DNA of 64,000 bases from Flavobacterium ginsengisoli (lineage in GTDB: Bacteria; Bacteroidota; Bacteroidia; Flavobacteriales; Flavobacteriaceae), in contig NZ_CP121110.1 in assembly GCF_029625315.1 (NCBI RefSeq), forward strand, positions 1,603,501 to 1,667,500, written 5' to 3'. The notes under the pieces are model-generated. The model was not told the origin of the DNA, did no database searches, and saw only the letters and a program-made list of their open reading frames with translations. Position 1 is the first letter of the stretch. Every line of letters begins with the position of its first letter. The position numbers and the translations under genes are program-made. Below are positions 36,793-46,994 of the stretch, one piece after another.

Positions 36793-38187
36793 ATGCAATT
36801 AAGCAACGAAGAAGAAGATTATAACCTATCCCTATCCAAATTTGAGTCGATGTTAAAAACCAACAAAGTACTCTTTTTTGATTCTGAAGAATTCGAAGAA
36901 ATCATTCTTCATTATTTAGACATAGGTAAGGCTAATTTAGCAAAGAAGGCCTTAAAACTTGCTTTAGACCAGCATCCAAAATCTACAGGCTTAAAATTAG
37001 TACAAGTAGAAATGCTAGTCTATGATGATAAACTTGAGATCGCTGAAAAGCTTTTGAATGAGTTATACGCAATTGAACCTAACAACGAGGAAATCTATAT
37101 CCAGAAAGCCAATATCTGTTCCAAAAGAGACCAGCACGAAAAAGCAGTAGAGCTTTTAAAAATTGCGCTTCAATACACTGATGATTATGCAGATGTGTAC
37201 AATTTGATTGGAATGGAATATCTTTTTATGGATAATCTCGAAATGGCAAAAGACAGTTTCATCAAATGTCTTGAAGAAGACTTAGAAGATCAATCTGCTC
37301 TCTATAACGTAGTGTATTGTTTTGAATTTTTAGATCAAAACCAAGAAGCTATTGTATATCTTAACGAATATATCAACAGAAATCCGTACAGCGAAATTGC
37401 ATGGCATCAGCTTGGACGTTTGCATTATGGCGTAAAAGAATATGAAAATGCTATTCGAGCATTTGATTATGCAACACTGATTGATGATGAATTTTTGGGT
37501 GCTTTTATGGAAAAAGCAAAAGCTTATGAGCGCCTAAAAAAATACAACGAAGCAATCGAAAGTTATAACAGAACTATCGAATTGGACGATGCGACTTCGT
37601 ATGCTCTTCTTCGAATTGGTAAATGTTATGAAAAACTTGGAAATTTAGCGAAGGCAATCCAATATTATAACCAAACTGTACACGAAGATCCGCTTTTAGA
37701 TAAAGGTTGGATTGCGATTACAGATTTTCATCTTCGTCAAAAAAACTATCAAAAAGCATTATTTTTTGTAAATAAAGCTTTGGCGATTGACAATCAGAAT
37801 CGTTTGTATTGGAAAAGATACGCAACAATCAACAAACAAATGAATTTCTTTGAAGAAGCCGAATTTGGCTTTAGAAAAGCAGTAGAGTTTGGCGATTATG
37901 CATTAGACACTTGGTTATACTGGGTTGATATTCTTCAGTTTTTAGGAGAATTTGAAACTGCAATTCAAACCTTATTGCAAGCTTCCGAATATTTCCCTGA
38001 AGAAAATGAAATCGAATATCGTTTGGCTGGATTGTATTTTATGATTCAAGACAATACAAAAGCTAAATTCCATTTAAGCAATGGTTTACGCCTAAACTTT
38101 GACAATTATATCTTGATCGAAGATTTGTTTCCTGTGGTTTGGACAAAAAAAACAGTAAAAAATTATATAGAAAAACATCGTAAATAA
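36793..38187 (+). CDS. Tetratricopeptide-repeat protein
   Basis: The 464 residues are nearly all TPR helices (for example NEEIYIQKANICSKRDQHEKA and WHQLGRLHYGVKEYENAIRAF), probably ten or more repeats. There is no signal peptide, so it is cytosolic. It is a scaffold for protein contacts; partners are unknown. Only two bases separate it from aroE. Confidence 0.85.
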   Translation: MQLSNEEEDYNLSLSKFESMLKTNKVLFFDSEEFEEIILHYLDIGKANLAKKALKLALDQHPKSTGLKLVQVEMLVYDDKLEIAEKLLNELYAIEPNNEEIYIQKANICSKRDQHEKAVELLKIALQYTDDYADVYNLIGMEYLFMDNLEMAKDSFIKCLEEDLEDQSALYNVVYCFEFLDQNQEAIVYLNEYINRNPYSEIAWHQLGRLHYGVKEYENAIRAFDYATLIDDEFLGAFMEKAKAYERLKKYNEAIESYNRTIELDDATSYALLRIGKCYEKLGNLAKAIQYYNQTVHEDPLLDKGWIAITDFHLRQKNYQKALFFVNKALAIDNQNRLYWKRYATINKQMNFFEEAEFGFRKAVEFGDYALDTWLYWVDILQFLGEFETAIQTLLQASEYFPEENEIEYRLAGLYFMIQDNTKAKFHLSNGLRLNFDNYILIEDLFPVVWTKKTVKNYIEKHRK

Positions 38188-38189
38188 GA

Positions 38190-38942
38190 ATGGTTGATAT
38201 TTTATTAAGAAGACGTTTTGGATTATTAGGACGCAACATAAGCTACTCTTTTTCAAAAGGTTATTTTACAGAAAAATTTAATAATGAAGTTTTTGCTGGT
38301 AACAGCTATGAGAATTTTGACATTTCGGAGATTAATTACTTTACAGAATTAATTAAGAACAATCCTGATTTAAAGGGTTTAAATGTTACCATTCCGTACA
38401 AAGAACAAGTTATTCCATTCTTAGATAAATTATCAAAAAAAGTAGCTTTAATTGGCGCTGTAAACACCATTAAGTTTACCAAAAATGGTAAATTAAAAGG
38501 CTACAACACCGATTATTACGGATTTAAGAAATCTCTAAAACCATTACTAGAGCCACATCATAAAAAAGCACTTATTTTAGGAACAGGTGGTGCTTCTAAA
38601 GGTGTCGCTTTTGCTTTGGATGAATTGAATATTCCCTACACTTTTGTCTCTAGAGAAGCAAAAGAAAACATTATTGATTATGATTTAATCAATGCTACTA
38701 CTTTTGATAATTTTCAAATCATAATCAATTGCACGCCAGTTGGAACGAGTCCAAATATTGATGCTTGTCCAAATTTACCTTACGAGTTTTTTACAGAAAA
38801 ACATATTGCATACGATTTAATCTACAATCCAGCAGAAACCACTTTCTTGAGAAAAGCAAAAGAAATGGGAGCTGTAATAAAAAATGGACATGATATGCTT
38901 ATTTTTCAAGCCGAAAAAGCTTGGAAAATCTGGAACAAATAA
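38190..38942 (+). CDS. aroE: Shikimate dehydrogenase
   Basis: It reduces 3-dehydroshikimate with NADPH in the aromatic pathway. Motifs: FGLLGRNISYSFS (shikimate binding), GLNVTIPYKEQV with catalytic Lys, GAVNTI, and the nucleotide loop LILGTGGASKG. At 250 residues it is slightly shorter than E. coli AroE. It probably shares a transcript with the TPR gene. Confidence 0.93.
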   Translation: MVDILLRRRFGLLGRNISYSFSKGYFTEKFNNEVFAGNSYENFDISEINYFTELIKNNPDLKGLNVTIPYKEQVIPFLDKLSKKVALIGAVNTIKFTKNGKLKGYNTDYYGFKKSLKPLLEPHHKKALILGTGGASKGVAFALDELNIPYTFVSREAKENIIDYDLINATTFDNFQIIINCTPVGTSPNIDACPNLPYEFFTEKHIAYDLIYNPAETTFLRKAKEMGAVIKNGHDMLIFQAEKAWKIWNK

Positions 38943-38998
38943 AAAATTAAAATGTTAAAGTAATTTTCGTAAATTAGTCTACTCATTTGCAGACAGTT

Positions 38999-39750
38999 AT
39001 GGAAAAACAACTACTTTACTTTAGCATTTTTTTCTTATTACATTTCTTGCAGTGGCTCAAGACGAGGACATCGACAGAAGCAATAGTCCATTTGCCGAAC
39101 CTCGTTATCATTACTTTCTGCAAACCATTTTACTGTACAACGAATACTTAGACACTAAGAACGGTTCGTATAATACCACAAATTTGCGTGTTTTACAGCC
39201 AATAGGCAACAAAGCTTGGAATCTGAGATTTGATTTACCTTTAATTTCGACCAACTCCAATTCTATCAATCAAACTGGACTTGGCGACGTAGGTGCTGGA
39301 GTAAGTTTTATTCCTTATTTTAAGAAAAATAACGGAATTGGACTTAGAACCCGTGTCATCTCAAATTCTGCCGCAGATCCAAGTTTTGGCACCGGAAAAT
39401 GGGTTGTTATCCCTGCCGGTATTTTTGCAAAATACTTCAATCACAAAAGATTTTTATGGTTTGCAACTTTGGAACATTCTCAAAGTTTTGCAGGATCCAG
39501 TAACCGAAGCGACATAAGCGTAACCTTACTAGAGAATAACTTGTTATGGTTCTTTGGCAAAAATTGGATTGCTACAGATGTAGCTTTTAGATACAATTAC
39601 ATTCTAGAAGGATTTCAAAATAATGCTTTTATGGAATTTGGTCGAAAAATAACCCCAACAAACTTAGTTTATGTACACCCAAGCGTAGCTTTTGGTGGCG
39701 AAAAATCGTATAATTTTGGTATGGAAGTCGGTATGCTAATTTTGTTTTAA
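38999..39750 (+). CDS. Outer-membrane beta-barrel protein, function unknown (frameshifted in the signal peptide)
   Basis: The main frame lacks a good start. One extra T in the T7 run at 39027-39033 connects it to ATG 38999 and gives the signal peptide MEKQLLYFSIFFLITFLAVA followed by QDEDIDRS. The mature part has alternating hydrophobic strands (GLGDVGAGVSFIPYF, FLWFATLEHSQSF) and ends in Phe, as outer-membrane barrels do. The corrected length is about 250 residues. Substrate or role not recognised. Confidence 0.6.
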
Positions 39751-40001
39751 TTAGGAACAAACTGCTAATTAAGCTTTACTTTTATGATTTATTTATTTTT
39801 TTTATTTAAAAATCTCAAAAAGTATTATTTCAATCTTATCAATTAAAACACCAAAAATTAATATATCATACTGCTCAATTGAATTAAACAATAAGAATTT
39901 TGTCGCAAATTAGCGTATAAACAAAGGATTTATTTTGTAGTTAGAAACACCTTTACTATCTTTCGCTCTGTTTAAAATAAAAACCTTAAACATTTTTAAA
40001 G

Positions 40002-41975
40002 ATGTTAGAAGAAAAGAATGATAACCTGCATGAAGCAGACGGAAAATCTGGAATCGAAATAAATGATTCTGTAACAAATGAAGCAATCGAAATATCAGAT
40101 TCTGAAAATTTGACCGAAGATTTGGTCTCAGGAACTGAATTGGGACAACAGGAAAATGCTCATCAAGAAGCATTGGATGTTATTACAAATTCAAATGCTG
40201 CTGAAGGCGAAGACGAAACTTTGAAGGAACGTCATGACATTCCTATGCAAGATTACAACACGTTTTCTCTAGACGCTCTTGTTGATGAATTAAAAAAACT
40301 GGTTAATACAGATAAAGTGATGTCTGTAAAAGATCATATTGAAGAAATCAAAAAGGCTTTCTTATTACAATACAATCACCTTATTGAGGAGAAAAAAGAA
40401 GAATTTTTAGCTTCTAATCCAGATCCTAATGAAGAATTTGAATATCATCTTCCTTTAAAATCAAAATTTGATGAATATTATAATGTTTTTAGAGAGAAAA
40501 GAAATGCTCACTTTAAACATTTACAAACTAATCTAAAAACCAATTTAGATGCTCGTTTGGCTATTGTTGAAGAATTGAAAGAATTAATTAATCCGCAGGA
40601 AAACATTAAAGACACTCTTAAACATTTTAATGAATTAAGAGAAAGATGGAAAAATGCAGGAGCGATTCCGAAAGACAAGTACAATCACGTTTGGAATAAT
40701 TACCATTTTCACGTTGAAAACTTCTATGATTATCTTCACTTAGATCGTGAGGCTAGAGATTTAGATTTTAAACACAACTTAGAATTAAAGCAAAAAATCA
40801 TAGCTCGCGTTGAAGAATTGGTTAACGATACCGATGTGAGCAAATCTTTCCGTGAATTACAAGATTTACACAGAATCTGGAAAGAAGAAATTGGACCAGT
40901 TTCTAAAGAACATCGTGATGTAATCTGGAATCAATTTAGCGAATTGACTAAAAAAATACACGATAAAAGAGAACTTTTATTTGAAAGCCAAAGAGCAAAT
41001 GAGCAGAAAAATCTGGAAGTAAAAAAAGAGATTATTGCTAAAATTGAAGCGCTTGGCGGCGAAAAAGTAAATTCTCACTCACAGTGGCTTGTTCAAATTC
41101 AGAAAGTAGAAGATTTAAGAAATGAGTTTTTCGTTGCAGGAAAAGTACCTTCTGAAGTAAATGAGGAAACTTGGGCAGCTTTTAAAACTGCAGTTAGAAA
41201 TTTTAACGCTTTCAAAAACTCTTTCTATAAGGATATCAAAAAAGATCAGAACGATAATCTTAATAAAAAACTGGCTCTTGTTGCTAAAGCCAAAGAATTA
41301 CAGGAAAGCACCGATTTTCAAGCTACTACACCTGTAATGAAACAAATCCAGGAAGAATGGAAGCAAATTGGCCATGTTCCTAAAAAGTATTCAGACAAAA
41401 TCTGGAAAGAATTTAAAGATGCCTGCAACCATTATTTTGATAAATTAAAAGAGCATAAGTCTGAAGAAAATAGTGATGAAGTCGCTGCTTTTGACAATAA
41501 AAAAGCATATCTAGATACTTTACGAGCTTTTCAATTAACAGGAGAACACAAAACAGATTTAGATGCCATAAAAGCACATATTGAGACTTGGAAAGGCTTT
41601 GGAAAAGTCCCTTTTTCAAGAAGACATATTGAAGGAAAGTTCAATAAAATATTAGATGCTCTTTTTGAAAAACTAAGCTTAAGCAAAAAAGAATCTGAAA
41701 TGATGCGTTTTGCAAACCGCATTGACTCACTAACCGACAGCAACGATACGCGTAAACTAGACAATGAAAAAATCTTTATTATGCGTAAAATTGAAGAAGT
41801 TCAAAATGAAATTTTCCAATTAGAAAATAACATTCAGTTCTTTACTAACACCAAAAATGCTAAAAAGGAGAATTCAATTGTTACAGAGGTTCGCAAAAAC
41901 ATTGCAATTCACAAAGAAAGCCTTGAAGTTTGGAAAGATAAATTGAAACAACTTCGAAACTTAGGACAAGAGTAA
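40002..41975 (+). CDS. DUF349-domain protein
   Basis: The 657 residues hold several DUF349 repeats, each with the pattern (E/R)xWKxxGxxPK, such as LRERWKNAGAIPKDKYNHVW and WKQIGHVPKKYSDKIW. The first ~75 residues are acidic and likely disordered. The repeats are long helices, probably making an elongated coiled-coil protein. It is widespread in Bacteroidota; function unknown. Confidence 0.85.
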   Translation: MLEEKNDNLHEADGKSGIEINDSVTNEAIEISDSENLTEDLVSGTELGQQENAHQEALDVITNSNAAEGEDETLKERHDIPMQDYNTFSLDALVDELKKLVNTDKVMSVKDHIEEIKKAFLLQYNHLIEEKKEEFLASNPDPNEEFEYHLPLKSKFDEYYNVFREKRNAHFKHLQTNLKTNLDARLAIVEELKELINPQENIKDTLKHFNELRERWKNAGAIPKDKYNHVWNNYHFHVENFYDYLHLDREARDLDFKHNLELKQKIIARVEELVNDTDVSKSFRELQDLHRIWKEEIGPVSKEHRDVIWNQFSELTKKIHDKRELLFESQRANEQKNLEVKKEIIAKIEALGGEKVNSHSQWLVQIQKVEDLRNEFFVAGKVPSEVNEETWAAFKTAVRNFNAFKNSFYKDIKKDQNDNLNKKLALVAKAKELQESTDFQATTPVMKQIQEEWKQIGHVPKKYSDKIWKEFKDACNHYFDKLKEHKSEENSDEVAAFDNKKAYLDTLRAFQLTGEHKTDLDAIKAHIETWKGFGKVPFSRRHIEGKFNKILDALFEKLSLSKKESEMMRFANRIDSLTDSNDTRKLDNEKIFIMRKIEEVQNEIFQLENNIQFFTNTKNAKKENSIVTEVRKNIAIHKESLEVWKDKLKQLRNLGQE

Positions 41976-41998
41976 TTCTAGTCGAATTCTAAAAATAA

Positions 41999-42033
41999 TA
42001 AAGTGTAACAAGCAATTGTTACACTTTTTTTTG
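41999..42033 (+). terminator. Rho-independent terminator
   Basis: AAAGTGTAAC and GTTACACTTTTTTTT pair around AAGCAATT after the DUF349 gene. Confidence 0.85.
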
Positions 42034-42075
42034 CACTTATTTTTTAGCGCCAATCCGCAAAAATTTTTAAATATA

Positions 42076-42166
42076 TAAGGTTTTATAAAAGCACAAAGTT
42101 CGCAAAGCTTTATTTAAAAACTTTGCGAACTTTACGTAAATCTTTGTGCGCTTTGCAGTTAAATCG
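42076..42166. repeat. Dispersed palindromic repeat, family B
   Basis: AGTTCGCAAAGCTTT and AACTTTGCGAACTTT form the inner arms, with CACAAAG / CTTTGTGCGCTTTGC outside. With the terminator it accounts for most of the 330-base gap before the OsmC gene. Confidence 0.75.
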
Positions 42167-42305
42167 TCATTCCAAAACCTAAAACTTAACAATCTCATTA
42201 AATTTCATAAAACTATTCTTCAAAATATTGATTATATTTGAGTTACCACTATTCATTAACATCAAACGAATAACATTTAATACTAATTTTTAAATAATTA
42301 AGAAT

Positions 42306-42725
42306 ATGAAATTTACAAGAAAAGCACACGCCAACTGGAAAGGAACCGGTATGGAAGGAAAAGGAACAATAAGCACGCAAAGTACAACTCTAGATAACGC
42401 ACAACTGTCTTTTAAGACAAGATTTGCTGATGGCGTAGGAACGAATCCAGAAGAATTGGTTGCAGCAGCGCATTCGGGCTGTTTTACAATGCAGTTAAGC
42501 TTTTTACTTAATGAAGCTGGCTTTACAGCAGATGACTTAACCACAGAAGCCACAGTAACTTTTGAAGATGGATCAATCACTTTAATTCATTTAGATTTAA
42601 AGGGGAAAGTTCCTTCAATTTCTGCAGAAGAATTTGCTTCTACTGCGGCAAAAGCAAAAGAAATCTGTCCAATTTCAAAACTATTGAATACTACAATCAC
42701 TTTATCAGCTGAGTTAATCGGCTAA
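42306..42725 (+). CDS. OsmC-family peroxiredoxin
   Basis: It is a thiol peroxidase for organic peroxides. The two redox Cys are in VAAAHSGCFTMQLSF (about residue 58) and KEICPISKLLNTTI (about residue 121). The 139-residue length fits OsmC of the single-domain type. Confidence 0.88.
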   Translation: MKFTRKAHANWKGTGMEGKGTISTQSTTLDNAQLSFKTRFADGVGTNPEELVAAAHSGCFTMQLSFLLNEAGFTADDLTTEATVTFEDGSITLIHLDLKGKVPSISAEEFASTAAKAKEICPISKLLNTTITLSAELIG

Positions 42726-42730
42726 AAGCA

Positions 42731-42773
42731 TAAAAAAAACCATTCACCGCGGTGAATGGTTTTTTTTATTTTT
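42731..42773. terminator. Bidirectional terminator
   Basis: AAAAAACCATTCACC and GGTGAATGGTTTTTTTTA pair around a GCGC-type centre, between converging genes. Confidence 0.85.
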
Positions 42774-42786
42774 AAAAAGCGACGAA

Positions 42787-44055
42787 TTACATTTTTGCTT
42801 TCAAAGCTTTAGCTTCTGCAGTCATTTCAAGAGCGTTATAAACTCCCAATAATGTTTTAGAAACATCCTCGTTTTTAGGATCTAATTCGTTAGCTTTTTT
42901 AAGGTAAGGAATAACTCCTTTGAAAATAGTTTCTCTTTGAGCTTTTAAAACATCGTAACGTTTCATGTCTTTAGCCGAAGTTCCCAATTTATTCATTTCA
43001 TCAATGATTGGTTTTTCAGCTTCTAATTTTAAAGCGACAAGGTTTAAGTAAGCATTTGTATATTCAGGATTGATTTCAATTGCTTTTAAGTAATATTTCT
43101 CTGCATCAGCATTATTCTTAGCTCCAGCGCTAATAACTCCTAAATTAAATACTAAGTCAGCATTTTTAGGATCTTTCTCTAAAGCTTCGTTAACTAATTT
43201 TTTATACATATCGTAGTCTTTAGACTCTAAGTATAAATTAGCTTCTGTTAAGATTAAAGAACTATCATCTGGATTTGCTTTTCTAGCATCAGCGATTGCT
43301 TTTTTAGCATCTTCTGTACGTCCTTTTTGAACCAAGATTAATGCTAAGTTTTTGTAGATCTCACCTCTTTTAGAAGGAATAGCTTCAGTTTTAGGTTTTT
43401 CGTGAGTTCCTAATTTAACAGCCAAATCTCTTTCTTTAGCATTAGCAAAGTTATCTTCATTACCATTAGCTTTATTCATAGCTAAGTATAAAGTTCCTTT
43501 TCCAGAAAAGTTTAATTTTTTCAACTCTTCATACATTGGTAAAGCAAGATCAAAATCTTGTGAATTCACAGCTGTAGAAGCCGCATAATACAAGTTAACT
43601 GTATCTTTTTTATCTAATTCGTATGCTTCGTACAATTTTTTAGCACCATCAGCATGCTTGTTAGCTTGAGTATCAGCAATTGCAGAATTAATCAATAATC
43701 CTTTAATGTTAGTAATTGACGCTGCTGCTTGTGTAGAATATTTTTGTTTTCCAGAAGCTTTTTCTACATCAATTAATTTTTTGTAGCTGTCTGCAGCTGC
43801 CAATAGGTTTTTACCTTCGTCAACCTTTTTATTTGCAAGGTCAAGAAAAGCATTTCCTTGAATGAAATAATATTGTGCCTGCTCTGTATCTTTAGCATTT
43901 GCAATTAAGCTTTCTGCATCTTTTAATTGTGTAAGAGCTCCTTGTGCATCTCCTCCTTTTAATGCTTTTTCAGCATTCTTAATTTGATCTTTTTGAGCAA
44001 ACGTAGCTACAGAGATCAGTAATGCTGATGCAAGTATTACATATTTACTTTTCAT
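42787..44055 (-). CDS. Secreted TPR protein
   Basis: The 422-residue product has a Sec signal (KSKYVILASALLISVATFAQ) and TPR repeats across the rest (KNADAEKYYLKAIEINPEYTN among them). It is periplasmic. It lies 36 bases downstream of gyrA and may be read with it. Role unknown. Confidence 0.8.
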   Translation of the reverse strand: MKSKYVILASALLISVATFAQKDQIKNAEKALKGGDAQGALTQLKDAESLIANAKDTEQAQYYFIQGNAFLDLANKKVDEGKNLLAAADSYKKLIDVEKASGKQKYSTQAAASITNIKGLLINSAIADTQANKHADGAKKLYEAYELDKKDTVNLYYAASTAVNSQDFDLALPMYEELKKLNFSGKGTLYLAMNKANGNEDNFANAKERDLAVKLGTHEKPKTEAIPSKRGEIYKNLALILVQKGRTEDAKKAIADARKANPDDSSLILTEANLYLESKDYDMYKKLVNEALEKDPKNADLVFNLGVISAGAKNNADAEKYYLKAIEINPEYTNAYLNLVALKLEAEKPIIDEMNKLGTSAKDMKRYDVLKAQRETIFKGVIPYLKKANELDPKNEDVSKTLLGVYNALEMTAEAKALKAKM

Positions 44056-44091
44056 AATGGTATTTGTTTGTATTTAATTTTTTGTTTGTAC

Positions 44092-46737
44092 TTATTCTTC
44101 AGATTCTTCGTCCTCTGCGTCAGCATCGTCCTCATCTTCTATTTCTTCATCATCAGAGTCATCGTCATCTTCTGCAGCTCCGTCATCTTCAAGAACCTCT
44201 AGATCTGGCTTCACTCTTTCAATTACAGTTTCGATAACATTACCATCTTCATCGACAATAACTTCTTCGGCGTCGTCTTTCATTACAGTTGTTACAGCAG
44301 CGATAGAATCTTTCCCTTTAAGGTTAATCAATCTAACACCTTGAGTAGCACGTCCCATAACACGTAAATCTTCAATTGCCATTCTAATGGTTAATCCCGA
44401 TTTATTGATGATCATTAAATCGTCAGCATCTGTAACAGCGTTAATAGAAATCAGTTTACCTGTTTTTTCTGTAATGTTAAGCGTTTTAACTCCTTTACCT
44501 CCACGGTTTGTAATTCTGTACACATCTTCTCCGTCTTCATCAACCAATTTAGTACGTTTTCCGTATCCATTTTCGGTTACAACTAAAATCTGAGATTCTG
44601 TAATATCATTTTTATCAACAGTAACCATTCCAATTACTTCATCCGTTTCATCTTTCAAAGTAATACCACGAACTCCAGAAGCTGTTCTTCCCATCGGACG
44701 TGTTTTAGTTTCTTCAAAACGAACTAATTTACCAGACTTAACCGCTAAGATAATTTGGCTCTCTCCGTTTGTTAACTGAGCACCAAGTAACTCATCACCT
44801 TCTTTAATTGTAATAGCCGCAACTCCATTTGCTCTTGGTTTAGAATATTTCTCTAAAGAAGTTTTCTTCACCTGACCTTGTTTTGTTACCATTACAAGAT
44901 TATGCGTATTGATATAATCTTTGTCTTTTAAGTCTTGTGTACAAATGAAAGCTTTAACTTTATCATCGCTTTCAATGTTTACCAAGTTCTGAATTGCTCT
45001 ACCTTTTGCGGTTTTACTTCCTTCTGGAATTTCATAAACACGCATCCAGAAACATTTTCCTTTTTGGGTAAAGAACATCATATATTGGTGGTTTGTTGCC
45101 ACGAACATGTGCTCTAAGAAATCTTGATCTCTTGTTCCTGCACTCTTCTGTCCAACTCCTCCTCTATTTTGCGTTTTATATTCTGTAAGGTTTGTACGTT
45201 TGATGTAACCTGCATGAGAAATGGTAATAACTACATTTTCGTCAGCAATTAAATCTTCAATACTTACATCTCCTCCAGAATATTCAATTTGAGAACGTCT
45301 TTCGTCACCATATTTATCACGAATTTCAGTTAACTCTTCTTTAATCAAATCTGTTCTCAAATTAATATCTGCTAGTAAAGCTTTCAAATGCTCAATTAAC
45401 TTCATTAATTCTTCAAACTCAGCTCTTAATTTATCTTGCTCCAGACCTGTTAACTGACGCAAACGCATCTCAACAATAGCACGAGCTTGAATATCTGATA
45501 GTTTAAATCTTTCGATTAATTTTTCTCTAGCTTCATCTGTATTTTTAGATCCTCTGATTAACGCAATTACTTCATCGATATTGTCAGAAGCAATAATTAA
45601 TCCTTCTAAAATATGCGCTCTTTCTTCAGCTTTACGCAATTCAAATTGCGTTCTTCTTACTACTACTTCATGGCGGTGCTCAATAAAATAATGAATCATA
45701 TCTTTTAGATTCAGCATTTGAGGACGGCCTTTTACTAATGCAATGTTATTTACACTAAAAGAAGACTGTAATGAAGTATATTTATACAAAGTATTTAAAA
45801 CCACGTTTGGTGTAGCATCACGTTTCAAGATATAAACGATACGCATACCATTTCTATCCGACTCGTCACGAATATTGGCAATACCTTCAATTTTTTTCTC
45901 GTTAACCAAATCAGCTGTACGTTTGATCATTTCAGCTTTGTTAACCTGGTATGGAATCTCAGTAACGATGATACATTCTCTTCCATCAACTTCTTCAAAA
46001 CCAACTTTCGCACGCATTACAATACGTCCTCTACCTGTTTTAAAAGCTTCGCGAACACCTTCGTAACCATATATTACACCACCAGTTGGAAAATCTGGTG
46101 CTTTAATATGCGTCATCAATTCGTCAACTTCAATATCATTATTATCTAAGTATGCTAGAGTACCATTGATAACTTCAGTTAAATTGTGTGGTGGCATATT
46201 TGTCGCCATACCAACTGCAATACCTGTTGCTCCATTTACTAATAAAGTAGGAACTTTTGTAGGCATTACTTTTGGTTCATATAATGTATCGTCAAAGTTT
46301 AATTGAAAATCAACTGTTTCTTTTTCGATATCGGCCATAATCTCTTCAGAGATTTTACGCATTCTGGCCTCAGTATAACGCATTGCTGCAGGACTGTCTC
46401 CATCGACAGATCCAAAATTACCCTGTCCATCAACTAATAAATAACGCATACTCCATTCCTGTGCCATACGCACCATTGCATCATAAACAGAGGTATCACC
46501 GTGTGGGTGATACTTACCCAGAACCTCCCCTACAATTCTCGCAGACTTTTTGTGGGCAGATCTTGATGTTACACCTAAATCATACATTCCGTAAAGAACT
46601 CTTCGGTGCACTGGTTTCAAGCCATCTCTAACATCAGGAAGTGCTCTCGATACAATTACTGACATCGAATAATCGATGTAAGCTGACTTCATTTCATCCT
46701 CTATGTTAATAGGAATTAACTTTTCTCCTTCAGACAT
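44092..46737 (-). CDS. gyrA: DNA gyrase subunit A
   Basis: GyrA cuts and rejoins DNA for negative supercoiling. The catalytic Tyr is in [10 protein letters not shown] (residue 121). The quinolone region reads [18 protein letters not shown]. The C-terminal pinwheel has the GyrA box as QNRGGVGQ, slightly divergent from QRRGGKG. Length is 881 residues because of a very acidic tail (about the last 45 residues, mostly Asp and Glu). It is divergent from clpC. Confidence 0.95.
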   Translation of the reverse strand: MSEGEKLIPINIEDEMKSAYIDYSMSVIVSRALPDVRDGLKPVHRRVLYGMYDLGVTSRSAHKKSARIVGEVLGKYHPHGDTSVYDAMVRMAQEWSMRYLLVDGQGNFGSVDGDSPAAMRYTEARMRKISEEIMADIEKETVDFQLNFDDTLYEPKVMPTKVPTLLVNGATGIAVGMATNMPPHNLTEVINGTLAYLDNNDIEVDELMTHIKAPDFPTGGVIYGYEGVREAFKTGRGRIVMRAKVGFEEVDGRECIIVTEIPYQVNKAEMIKRTADLVNEKKIEGIANIRDESDRNGMRIVYILKRDATPNVVLNTLYKYTSLQSSFSVNNIALVKGRPQMLNLKDMIHYFIEHRHEVVVRRTQFELRKAEERAHILEGLIIASDNIDEVIALIRGSKNTDEAREKLIERFKLSDIQARAIVEMRLRQLTGLEQDKLRAEFEELMKLIEHLKALLADINLRTDLIKEELTEIRDKYGDERRSQIEYSGGDVSIEDLIADENVVITISHAGYIKRTNLTEYKTQNRGGVGQKSAGTRDQDFLEHMFVATNHQYMMFFTQKGKCFWMRVYEIPEGSKTAKGRAIQNLVNIESDDKVKAFICTQDLKDKDYINTHNLVMVTKQGQVKKTSLEKYSKPRANGVAAITIKEGDELLGAQLTNGESQIILAVKSGKLVRFEETKTRPMGRTASGVRGITLKDETDEVIGMVTVDKNDITESQILVVTENGYGKRTKLVDEDGEDVYRITNRGGKGVKTLNITEKTGKLISINAVTDADDLMIINKSGLTIRMAIEDLRVMGRATQGVRLINLKGKDSIAAVTTVMKDDAEEVIVDEDGNVIETVIERVKPDLEVLEDDGAAEDDDDSDDEEIEDEDDADAEDEESEE

Positions 46738-46994
46738 AAGTTGTTATATTAAATAATTATATTAGTTATCAAAGCGTGCCAAGATACGTTTTTTTAAAAT
46801 TTTTTCAGCTATTTCCTTACACTTATTTGAACGATTTATTAACAACTTTATTTTGGCTTTTAGTTAATAAATTAAGCGTTTTTTAACTCTTTTATTATCT
46901 TTTTTTTCGTCTATTAGCTGACAGTAGTTCTAGAAGGTACGGTTTTTGTTTTTAAAACAGTAATTCACTAAATTTACAATACCAATTATATATT
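46738..46994. other. Divergent gyrA-clpC promoter region
   Basis: The 257 AT-rich bases must hold promoters for both genes. No convincing TTTG/TAnnTTTG pair was found by eye; the best rightward candidate is TAAATTTA near 46968. Confidence 0.4.

Noticed and set aside
44092..46737. Possible quinolone resistance from Thr at the E. coli Ser83 position of GyrA
   Set aside because: As I recall, Thr is the wild-type residue at this position (Thr82) in flavobacterial GyrA, so it is not evidence for acquired resistance.
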